A program made the position numbers and the translations under genes. DNA of 6,716 nt from Flavobacteriales bacterium UBA5871 (lineage in GTDB: Bacteria; Bacteroidota; Bacteroidia; Flavobacteriales_D; Crocinitomicaceae): contig DJFN01000035.1 of NCBI GenBank assembly GCA_002432085.1, positions 1 to 6,716 of the forward strand. The letters run 5' to 3'. The notes below the pieces were generated by a model. The model ran no database searches. It saw only the letters and a program-made list of their open reading frames with translations, and had not been told where the DNA came from. Shown one piece after another: positions 1 through 6,716 of the stretch (its first letter is position 1; every line of letters starts with the position of its first letter).

Positions 1-3000
1 GAAAACGGCTGCTCAGCAGATTCCGGGCAAGAACCGTTTTATGTTCAAAGGACAATACCAGTCGTCGATCTCATCCGATATTCCGCTCAACGCGCTAAAC
101 GTTCCGGAAGGGGCCGTTTCCGTAACAGCCGGTGGGATCAAGCTCGTTGAAGGAACCGATTACACCGTGGATTACAACCTTGGTCGTGTAAAAATCCTCA
201 ACACCGGCGTTCTGGAATCCAACATGCCGATCAAGATCTCGATCGAAAGCAACTCCGTCTTCGGATTTCAGGCCAAATCATTGCTCGGAACGCACCTCAA
301 TTACCAGTTCAACAAAGACCTGAACGTCGGACTGACGTGGATGCGCATGATGGAACGACCGGTGACGCAAAAAGTCGATATCGGAAGCGAACCGTATAAA
401 AACAACGTACTCGGTCTGGATGTGAACTACCGTACCGAGCTGCCGTTCCTGACCAAAGCCATCGACTTCCTGCCGATCATTTCGACGAAAGAAAAATCGT
501 TCCTGACCTTCAAAGGCGAAGGAGCGCATCTGATTCCGGGAACGCCGCGTGCGATCAGCAAAGCCGGTATTTCCTACCTCGACGATTTCGAAGGCAGCCA
601 GAGTACGATCGACCTGCGCACGCAAAGCGCATGGCATTTGGCTTCCACACCGCAAGGCCAGCCGGATCTTTTCCCGGAAGCTTCACAGAAAACACCGGAA
701 GCAGGCTTCAAGCGCTCGAAAATTGCGTGGTACCTCATCGACCCGTTGTTCTACCAAGGCAACGATCTGACGCCACAGCACATCAAAGACGATCCTACAC
801 AGCTGTCCGACAGCCGTATGCGTCTCGTTACACAAACCGACGTATTCCCGAACCTGCAATTGCCTTACGGTTCGATCCCGACCATTCCGATCTTCGAGCT
901 CGGTTATTACCCGGCTGAACGCGGAATGTACAACTACGATCAGTCGAGCGTTAATCCGGATGGAACATTCGCCAACCCGGAAGCACGCTGGAGCGGGATT
1001 CAGCGCGCGCTTTCAACCAACGACTTCGAGCTTGCGAACATCGAATACATCCAGTTCTGGGTACTCGATCCGTTCAACCAGGATGCGCAGAATGCCAGTC
1101 CGGACGTAGCACTCACCGGAGGTGACCTGTACTTCAACCTTGGAAACGTTTCCGAAGACGTACTGTCTGATTCCCGCAAGGCATTCGAGAACGGATTGCC
1201 GGCGAGCGGTTCCAACGAAAACACTGACGAAACGACCTGGGGACGTGTTTCCAACCAGCAGGTTGTCGTAAACGCATTCGATACCGATCCGAATTCCCGT
1301 CTGAACCAGGACGAAGGGCTCGACGGACTCAACAACGCGGAAGAACGCAGCTTCTACACCGATTTCGTGAGCTGGGTACAGGCTTCGTCGCTGAATGCCG
1401 ATGTGAAAGCAAGATTGCTGAACGACCCTTCAAGTGATGACTACACGTTCTACCGCGACGACGACTACGACTTAGAGGCGGCGAACATTCTGCAGCGTTA
1501 CAAGCGCTACAACAGCATGCAGGGCAACTCGCCTACGACAGAAATGTCCGACACGGCGAATTCACAAGGTTACCCGACTTCGGCGACCAACATGCCGGAC
1601 CTCGAAGACATCAATCAGGACAACAACCTGGCGGAATCGGAAGCATACTTCCAGTACCGTGTAAGTCTTCGCCCGGAAGACATGGTGGTTGGTCAGAATT
1701 ACATCACCAGCGTACGCGAATTCCAGAAAGGCGATCAGATCGAGCGCTGGTACCAGTTTAAAATTCCGCTTCGCACGCCGGAGCGTGTTGTAGGTGGTAT
1801 CCGCGATTTCCGTTCCATCCGCTTCATGCGTATGTTCATGAAAGAATTCGGTCACGAAACCGTTCTTCGTTTTGCACGACTGGAACTGATCCGCGGTGAG
1901 TGGCGTCAGTATCTGCTGAGCCTGCAGGAGCCGGGAGACGGTGTTCAGATCGACCCGGACCTGACGAACTTCAATATCGGTGCTGTGAACATCGAGGAAA
2001 ACGAACAGCGCCAGCCGATCAAATACGACATTCCTCCGGGAATCGTTCGTGAGGTCGATCCGTCACAGCCATACCAGCGTCAGATGAACGAGCAGTCGCT
2101 TGTACTCGACGTGTGCGCTCTGCAGGATGGCGATGCGCGCGCTGCATACAAAAACGTACAATTCGACGTACGTACTTACAAGAAGCTGAAAATGTACGTT
2201 CACGGTGAAGAGCTGCAGCAAAATACCGTAAGCGATAAGGATGTAACGGTGTTTGTTCGTCTCGGAACGGACTTCGTGGACAACTATTACGAATATGAAA
2301 TTCCGCTGTACCTCACGCCGTGGTACACGACTTCACCGGAAGGTATCTGGCCGACAGCCAACGACATCGAGATCGTGTTCGAAGACCTTCTGAACCTGAA
2401 GATGCGCCGGAACGATCTGAATATTTCAACGACGAACGAATACGTGATCATCGATCCGGCCAACCCGGAACGACGCATCAAGGTCAAAGGAAATCCGAAC
2501 CTCCAGGCAGTTAAAACGGTCATGATCGGTATCCGCAACCCGGATAAGGACAATGCGACTCCATGGGACGATGACGGTCTGGCGAAATGCGTACAGGTTT
2601 GGGTGAACGAGCTGCGCTTGACTGATTTCGTCGACGATGGCGGTTCCGCTGCCGTAGCGCAGATGCAGATCCAGGCGGCTGATTTCGCAAACGTAACCAT
2701 GTCGGGAAGCTATAGCGGAATCAACTGGGGAGCTGTCGACAGCCGTGTTCAGGACCGTCAGCGAAACGAGCGCATGGCCTTCGACTTCCAGTCGACCGTT
2801 CAATTGGGCCAGTTCTTCGGAACGCGCGCCAAAATCTCCGTTCCGTTCTTCTACGGTTACTCGGTTGGCGTGATCAATCCGGAATACGATCCGTTTAATC
2901 CGGATATCAAGTTGAGAAGCTACGATGCCGCTACACGCAGAGAGCGTGCACGACTCGGACAGGACTTCACCGAGCGTCGCTCCTACAACTTCCAGGGTGT

Positions 3001-5401
3001 TCGCAAGGAACGCAAGGAAGGTGCGAAGCCGCATTTCTACGATATTTCCAACTGGACCCTTTCGTATTCTTACAGTGAAAACCTGCACCGCGATTTCAAT
3101 ACGAATTATGACCGCACGAAGGTGTGGAGCGGTGGACTGGATTACGCGTATACATTCAACAACAAGCCGCTGGAGCCGTTCAAGAAGGTTAAGTTCATGG
3201 AGAAATCCAAGTGGTGGGCCTTCGTCCGTGAAACGAATTTCAATCCGCTGCCGAAAAACATCGCATTCTCGAACGACGTAACGCGTAGCTACAACGAGCG
3301 CCAGATCCGTAATAACCTCGTTCCGGATTACCAGTTCCGCCCGGTTTATGTGAAAAACTTTACCTGGAACAGAAGTTACCGCCTGGGCTGGGATTTCACC
3401 CGTAACCTGAAGCTGACGTTCAACGCAACCAACCGTTCGATCTTCGCAGAGCGTGATGGTATGGTTGACCGCAAAGGCGATCAGGAGCTCTACCAGGCAT
3501 TCCGCGATACGGTATTCCATCAGCTCGGAACGCTCGGAAAAACATTGGATTACACGCACGATTACAGCTTGTCGTACAACCTTCCGCTGGATAAGATCCC
3601 GGCACTCGACTGGCTGTCGGCGAACGTGAAATACGGAGGAACGTACAACTGGCAGCGTGCACCGCTCGGTCAGTCGGAATACGGAAACATTGTTCAGAAC
3701 AGCCGTACGATCAACGCACAGGCACAGGCGAATTTCACCAACCTGTACAACAAAGTGCCGTTCTTCAAGCGCGTAAATGGCGACAGCCGTACCGTTCGCG
3801 GGAAAGCAGGATCGACCGTTTCCGACGGTCCTGGTGGAAACAAGCAGCCGGGAGCAAAAGGATCGACTTTGCAGGAACCTGTCCCGGACAAGCCGGTTGA
3901 AGAAATGACCCGCAAAGAACGTCGTAAGTGGGAACGCAAGCTGCGTAAATACGAACGCGAGAAGAAACGTCAGGAAAAACAGAAAGAGAAAGTCAATCCG
4001 GTTGTAGGTTTCGGTGCGCGCCTGTTAATGACAGTGCGCAACGTTTCGGGAACATACAATCAAACCGATGGAACTTTGCTGCCGGGCTACAATCAGGAAT
4101 CGCGTCTGCTGGGCTACAACCCGCGTATGAGCTCGCCGCTTACAGGATTTATTTTCGGTCGCCAGACGTATACCGTTACAGGCCGCCAGACGGATTACAA
4201 CTTTGCCGAAGTGGCTTCCTCAAACGGCTGGATGGTGGAAAACAGCAAGCTGAATCGCTACCATACGATCACGCATACGAAGATCATGACGGCGCGCGGA
4301 ACACTCGAGCCATTCAAGGATTTCACGATCGATCTATCACTGAACAAGACTTTCGGCGAGAATATGTCGGATTTCTACCGCTTCAACGAAGATATCCAGG
4401 CATTTGAGTCGCAGAGCCGCATGTCGATGTACACGCTGACGTATTCGACGATTTCCGTTGGAACGGCCTTTGTAAAGCTCGACAAGGAATATTCTTCTTC
4501 GACGTTCGATCAGCTGTTAAGCAATCGTGCGGCCGCTTCGCGTGAGATCGGTGCTCAGAACGGCAATTCGAACGGCACAGTCGGTGGATTTGCTCAAGGC
4601 TACGGCGCGTCACAGCAGGACGTAGTGATCGGAGCGTTTATGTCAGCCTATACGAAAACCGGTGTGAACGATCGTACGGTAAACCCGTTCAACTCCATGC
4701 CGCTGCCAAACTGGACGGTGAACTATAACGGTCTGACGAAGTTCGAGTTCATGAAGAAATACGTGAAGAACTTCGTTGTTCGTCACGGCTATTCGTCGAC
4801 CGTGAGCATGATGGGTGTTCAAACCAACCTGAAAGCTACGCTGGATGAGAACGGCGATGTGAATGCGCTGGATCTCAACGGCAATTTCTTTGCTGCAAAT
4901 ACGGTGCTGAATGTCACTATCTCGGAACGTTTCTCGCCGCTGATCGGTTTCGACGCAACCTGGAACGTCAAAGGTCAGGGACTGATCACGAAATTCGAAT
5001 ACAAGAAAGACCGCAGTGCAACGCTTTCGCTGGCCAGCAACCAGGTAACGGAAGTGCTCGGAAGCGAATTCGTGATCGGAACAGGCTACAAATTCGAGAA
5101 AGTACGCCTTCCGTTCAAGTTCCAGGGCAAATCGCCGGAGAACCCGCTCAATATCCGCTTCGACTTCACGTTCCGCGATAACCTCACTGTTATCCGCGAC
5201 ATCGACAAAGTAACCAACCAGGCGACGGCAGGTCAGCGTGTGGTTTCCATCAAATCTTCGGTGGATTACAATCTGACCAACAACTTCACCGTAGCGTTGT
5301 ACTACGATCAGGTGATCACCACGCCGAAGATCGCAACGTCGTATCCGACAGGCAACCTGAGCACAGGTCTGCGTCTGCGCTACAACCTCGGAGGATTGTA
5401 A
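1..5401 (+). CDS. sprA: SprA/Sov, type IX secretion system outer-membrane translocon (5'-truncated by window edge)
   Basis: SprA (Sov in Porphyromonas) is the very large outer-membrane beta-barrel through which T9SS substrates, including gliding adhesins, cross the outer membrane. The frame is open from base 2 and reads KTAAQQIPGKNRF before the first Met at 41, so that Met is internal. Family proteins are about 2,400 residues, so roughly 600 N-terminal residues, including the signal peptide, are missing here. Numbering from the Met at 41, SprA hallmarks appear in order: DYTVDYNLGRVKILN near 43; YLDDFEGS at 179; the W317...FWVLDPF345 block; QDEGLDGLNNAEE at 423; QRYKRYNSMQGNSP at 485; WVNELR at 854; PNWTVNYNGL at 1556; and a strand-rich C-terminus ending RYNLGGL. 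Residues from about 930 onward alternate aromatic and polar residues, as expected of barrel strands. The only cysteines are C692 and C850. A 27-residue K/R/E-rich segment lies at 1291-1317. No frameshift is seen. The identification rests on recalled family motifs and is very secure. Confidence 0.97.
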   Translation, partial: KTAAQQIPGKNRFMFKGQYQSSISSDIPLNALNVPEGAVSVTAGGIKLVEGTDYTVDYNLGRVKILNTGVLESNMPIKISIESNSVFGFQAKSLLGTHLNYQFNKDLNVGLTWMRMMERPVTQKVDIGSEPYKNNVLGLDVNYRTELPFLTKAIDFLPIISTKEKSFLTFKGEGAHLIPGTPRAISKAGISYLDDFEGSQSTIDLRTQSAWHLASTPQGQPDLFPEASQKTPEAGFKRSKIAWYLIDPLFYQGNDLTPQHIKDDPTQLSDSRMRLVTQTDVFPNLQLPYGSIPTIPIFELGYYPAERGMYNYDQSSVNPDGTFANPEARWSGIQRALSTNDFELANIEYIQFWVLDPFNQDAQNASPDVALTGGDLYFNLGNVSEDVLSDSRKAFENGLPASGSNENTDETTWGRVSNQQVVVNAFDTDPNSRLNQDEGLDGLNNAEERSFYTDFVSWVQASSLNADVKARLLNDPSSDDYTFYRDDDYDLEAANILQRYKRYNSMQGNSPTTEMSDTANSQGYPTSATNMPDLEDINQDNNLAESEAYFQYRVSLRPEDMVVGQNYITSVREFQKGDQIERWYQFKIPLRTPERVVGGIRDFRSIRFMRMFMKEFGHETVLRFARLELIRGEWRQYLLSLQEPGDGVQIDPDLTNFNIGAVNIEENEQRQPIKYDIPPGIVREVDPSQPYQRQMNEQSLVLDVCALQDGDARAAYKNVQFDVRTYKKLKMYVHGEELQQNTVSDKDVTVFVRLGTDFVDNYYEYEIPLYLTPWYTTSPEGIWPTANDIEIVFEDLLNLKMRRNDLNISTTNEYVIIDPANPERRIKVKGNPNLQAVKTVMIGIRNPDKDNATPWDDDGLAKCVQVWVNELRLTDFVDDGGSAAVAQMQIQAADFANVTMSGSYSGINWGAVDSRVQDRQRNERMAFDFQSTVQLGQFFGTRAKISVPFFYGYSVGVINPEYDPFNPDIKLRSYDAATRRERARLGQDFTERRSYNFQGVRKERKEGAKPHFYDISNWTLSYSYSENLHRDFNTNYDRTKVWSGGLDYAYTFNNKPLEPFKKVKFMEKSKWWAFVRETNFNPLPKNIAFSNDVTRSYNERQIRNNLVPDYQFRPVYVKNFTWNRSYRLGWDFTRNLKLTFNATNRSIFAERDGMVDRKGDQELYQAFRDTVFHQLGTLGKTLDYTHDYSLSYNLPLDKIPALDWLSANVKYGGTYNWQRAPLGQSEYGNIVQNSRTINAQAQANFTNLYNKVPFFKRVNGDSRTVRGKAGSTVSDGPGGNKQPGAKGSTLQEPVPDKPVEEMTRKERRKWERKLRKYEREKKRQEKQKEKVNPVVGFGARLLMTVRNVSGTYNQTDGTLLPGYNQESRLLGYNPRMSSPLTGFIFGRQTYTVTGRQTDYNFAEVASSNGWMVENSKLNRYHTITHTKIMTARGTLEPFKDFTIDLSLNKTFGENMSDFYRFNEDIQAFESQSRMSMYTLTYSTISVGTAFVKLDKEYSSSTFDQLLSNRAAASREIGAQNGNSNGTVGGFAQGYGASQQDVVIGAFMSAYTKTGVNDRTVNPFNSMPLPNWTVNYNGLTKFEFMKKYVKNFVVRHGYSSTVSMMGVQTNLKATLDENGDVNALDLNGNFFAANTVLNVTISERFSPLIGFDATWNVKGQGLITKFEYKKDRSATLSLASNQVTEVLGSEFVIGTGYKFEKVRLPFKFQGKSPENPLNIRFDFTFRDNLTVIRDIDKVTNQATAGQRVVSIKSSVDYNLTNNFTVALYYDQVITTPKIATSYPTGNLSTGLRLRYNLGGL
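5390..5394 (+). promoter_or_regulatory. Shine-Dalgarno-like GGAGG inside the sprA 3' end
   Basis: GGAGG sits eight bases before the ATG at 5403 and overlaps the Gly-Gly codons near the end of sprA. Spacing and sequence are ideal for ribosome binding and support that ATG as the acetyltransferase start. Caution: Bacteroidetes rarely depend on Shine-Dalgarno pairing, and a Gly-Gly pair can give GGAGG by chance. Confidence 0.5.
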
Positions 5402-5402
5402 G

Positions 5403-5846
5403 ATGCTGATCCGCGAAGCACGGCCCGGCGATGAACAAGCGATTCACGCACTTGTCTATGCGCTGGCAGAATACGAGCGCGCTCCCGAACAGGTAACGAA
5501 TACACCCGAACAGCTCCGCATCGATCTATTCGAAGACAAGATATGCGATGCGCTCGTGGTAGAGTCGGAAGGAACGATCGTTGGTTTTGCCTTGTATTAC
5601 ACGTCGTATTCCACCTGGAAAGGACGTTGTCTGTACCTCGAAGACTTTTTCGTTTTGCCGGAATACCGGCGCGGTGGCATCGGTGGTGAGCTTTTTCAGA
5701 AAGTGGCGGCTATCGCCCGCGAGCGCGGTGTAAAACGCATGGACTGGCAAGTGCTCGAATGGAATGAACCGGCGCTGGAATTCTACAGAAAGCACGAAGC
5801 GATTCTCGACCCGGAATGGATCAACGGCCGCCTTTTTTTCAGTTAG
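5403..5846 (+). CDS. GNAT N-acetyltransferase, spermidine/spermine N1-acetyltransferase (SSAT)-like
   Basis: A 147-residue cytoplasmic enzyme predicted to move an acetyl group from acetyl-CoA to a primary amine. It aligns without gaps to recalled human SSAT1 with an offset of 12 over residues 72-128. W72 matches W84; E80-D81 in LYLEDFFV match E92-D93 of the substrate site. R89, G92 and G94 in YRRGGIG match the acetyl-CoA pyrophosphate loop (R101, G104, G106). Y128 in NEPALEFY matches the general acid Y140. The N-terminal LAEYERAPEQV and IVGFALYY also follow the family. The substrate could be a polyamine, thialysine or another small amine; sequence alone does not decide. The ATG lies one base after the sprA stop, with GGAGG eight bases upstream, so co-transcription and translational coupling are likely. 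Oddities: Glu132 stands where the family usually has Gly (KRRGA), and the protein ends at RLFFS, slightly shorter than usual, next to a T7 run and a repeat array. Confidence 0.9.
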   Translation: MLIREARPGDEQAIHALVYALAEYERAPEQVTNTPEQLRIDLFEDKICDALVVESEGTIVGFALYYTSYSTWKGRCLYLEDFFVLPEYRRGGIGGELFQKVAAIARERGVKRMDWQVLEWNEPALEFYRKHEAILDPEWINGRLFFS

Positions 5847-5888
5847 AAGTTTAAAAGTTGGAAGTTGGAAGTTGGAAGTTGGAAGTTG
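5846..5888 (+). repeat. GAAGTTG heptamer tandem array
   Basis: Four perfect head-to-tail copies of GAAGTTG fill 5861-5888. One copy with a single mismatch (AAAGTTG) precedes them at 5854-5860, and an outlying degenerate copy GAAGTTT at 5846-5852 begins on the last base of the acetyltransferase stop codon. The array is noncoding in the annotated layout. Similar GAAGTTG-type arrays occur, from memory, between genes in various Bacteroidetes genomes; their function is unknown. Copy number may vary by slipped-strand replication. Confidence 0.85.
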
Positions 5889-5902
5889 GGCTTTCGGATA
5901 TT

Positions 5903-5933
5903 AGACTGACTGAAGACTGTCTGACTGGAGACT
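5903..5933 (+). repeat. Degenerate GACTG/AGACT-rich direct repeat
   Basis: Within 31 bases AGACT occurs three times (5903, 5914, 5929) and CTGACTG twice (5906, 5921). The copies are irregularly spaced, so this looks like a decayed short tandem repeat rather than a protein site. It directly follows the heptamer array and occupies the region where a -33 element for the next gene would be expected. Confidence 0.5.
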
Positions 5934-5939
5934 ATTGTT

Positions 5940-5947
5940 TATCTTCG
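5940..5947 (+). promoter_or_regulatory. Likely Bacteroidetes -7 promoter box (TATCTTCG)
   Basis: TATCTTCG matches the Bacteroidetes primary-sigma -7 consensus TAnnTTTG at five of six defined positions. It is followed by CACC and then the ATG at 5952, an arrangement common in this phylum. Transcription would begin at or within a few bases of the start codon, giving a leaderless or nearly leaderless mRNA. No TTTG-like -33 element is seen at the usual distance, and no Shine-Dalgarno precedes the ATG, so the call is moderate. Confidence 0.5.
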
Positions 5948-5951
5948 CACC

Positions 5952-6716
5952 ATGATCCTCAGGCCGTTTTTGAGCAATCGACCCTTGTCGCTGGTACTTC
6001 TGGCACCACTGATAACGGGGTTTTACCTGCTGAACGGCTATTTTCACTACCACGATCTCTTTCCAACGGTCAACCTCGGTTTGTGGGGAAGGACCGCGAT
6101 GCTGAGCCAATGGTGGATCTGCATCCCGACCGGCGTGATCATTTTACTGAACGCCATTCAGCTGAATCAGCTCTTCAACCGACACGAATTCCTCGAGCGG
6201 AATAATTACGGGCCTTCGTTGTTTTACGTTCTGATGATGTCGTTCAGCCACTCGTTCTACCAGATGGGAGGTTTGCTGATCGCGCAGGTTTGCTGGCTAC
6301 AGGCCATTCGGTTGTTATTCCAGATCCGTCCGAACGAAGACGCCCGCCGGGCGGTATTCAACGCAGCTTTCTTTGTCGGGCTTTCCGGAACATTCCACCC
6401 TGCGAGCGCCGGTTTGCTGCTATTTTTCTGGTTTGCTTTGTGGTCGCTCAAACCGCTCACGTTCCGTGAATGGATCCTTAGCCTGATCGGTTTTGCGCTG
6501 CCGGTGGCCAATGCGCTCGTCTACTGGTGGATTTCCGGTCACGGATTGAGCCTGAGCCTTTTACGGAACACGGTTTTCGTTCGGCAGGAACAAACCATTT
6601 ACTACGCAACCAGTGGTTTGATGCTCTCGCTGTTTTTGCTGGGAATCATCGGAATACAGATCCGTTTGCAAAAAAGCTCCATCCGTTTCAAGAAGCTGAC
6701 AGCCTCCCTGATATGG
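5952..6716 (+). CDS. Multi-pass inner-membrane protein, DUF6427-like (3'-truncated by window edge)
   Basis: The frame opens at ATG 5952 and stays open for 255 codons to the last base, so the C-terminus lies outside the window; DUF6427 proteins are roughly 300 residues. Hydrophobic segments lie near residues 12-31, 50-71, 88-120 (probably two helices), 135-166, 174-194 and 219-237, consistent with six or seven membrane passes. Features resembling DUF6427, a Bacteroidetes family of unknown function sometimes mislabelled beta-carotene monooxygenase, are LLNAIQLNQLFNRHEFLERN (64-83), VFNAAFFVGLSGTFHP (135-150), and the KPLTFREW block with its following IG...LP (167-184). The start is supported by the -7 box just upstream and by the basic MILRPFLSNR N-terminus ahead of helix 1. 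The 105-base gap and own promoter suggest transcription separate from the acetyltransferase. No catalytic motif is visible; the family assignment is from memory of its pattern. Confidence 0.85.
   Translation, partial: MILRPFLSNRPLSLVLLAPLITGFYLLNGYFHYHDLFPTVNLGLWGRTAMLSQWWICIPTGVIILLNAIQLNQLFNRHEFLERNNYGPSLFYVLMMSFSHSFYQMGGLLIAQVCWLQAIRLLFQIRPNEDARRAVFNAAFFVGLSGTFHPASAGLLLFFWFALWSLKPLTFREWILSLIGFALPVANALVYWWISGHGLSLSLLRNTVFVRQEQTIYYATSGLMLSLFLLGIIGIQIRLQKSSIRFKKLTASLIW

Noticed and set aside
41..43. ATG at 41 as the true start of sprA
   Set aside because: The frame is open upstream to the window edge, there is no signal peptide after it, and SprA-type sequence continues seamlessly across it.
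2426..3559. 377-codon open frame on the minus strand inside sprA
   Set aside because: It lies wholly antisense to strongly conserved SprA coding sequence, has no recognisable domain, and is explained by codon bias of the sense strand leaving few antisense stops.
5821..5845. Rho-independent terminator at the end of the acetyltransferase gene (CGGCCG followed by T7)
   Set aside because: The six-base palindrome has no loop and cannot form a proper stem before the T run; the whole stretch is coding.
5903..5933. Hairpin or operator formed by AGACTGTCT and its surroundings
   Set aside because: Only four base pairs around a one-base centre are self-complementary, and flanking bases do not extend the symmetry; a degenerate direct repeat explains it better.
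5846..5951. CRISPR array or mobile-element end
   Set aside because: Repeat units are seven bases with no spacers, and there are no terminal inverted repeats or transposase fragments.
5858..6205. 115-codon plus-strand frame starting within the heptamer repeats
   Set aside because: Its start is repeat-encoded (EVGSWKLEVG), and the rest overlaps the DUF6427-like gene in another frame with no family resemblance.

Overview
The window reads as ordinary chromosomal DNA of a member of the Bacteroidota. The reasons are a very long SprA protein (outer-membrane translocon of the type IX secretion system, found only in that phylum), a membrane protein resembling the Bacteroidetes-restricted DUF6427 family, and a Bacteroidetes-style -7 box in front of the last gene. 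Base composition looks close to half G+C with C-ending codons favoured. That is on the high side for a flavobacterium, but I cannot place the organism below phylum.

Layout, all on the + strand. (1) Bases 1-5401 are the 3' three quarters of sprA. The reading frame is already open at the first base, so the signal peptide and N-terminal several hundred residues lie upstream. (2) Bases 5403-5846 encode a GNAT acetyltransferase very similar to spermidine/spermine N1-acetyltransferase. It starts one base after the sprA stop, with its Shine-Dalgarno-like GGAGG inside the last sprA codons. (3) Bases 5846-5951 are a short gap holding a GAAGTTG heptamer array, a degenerate GACTG-rich repeat and a likely -7 promoter box. 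(4) From 5952 an open frame runs without a stop to the last base. It encodes the first 255 residues of a multi-pass membrane protein resembling DUF6427.

How they work together: SprA forms the giant outer-membrane barrel through which T9SS cargo leaves the cell. The acetyltransferase is probably co-transcribed and translationally coupled with sprA, but nothing in its sequence suggests a role in secretion. The membrane protein probably has its own promoter. I found no tRNA or rRNA, no CRISPR, no insertion sequence and no clear rho-independent terminator. I also found no convincing undescribed multi-gene system; the findings are local oddities.
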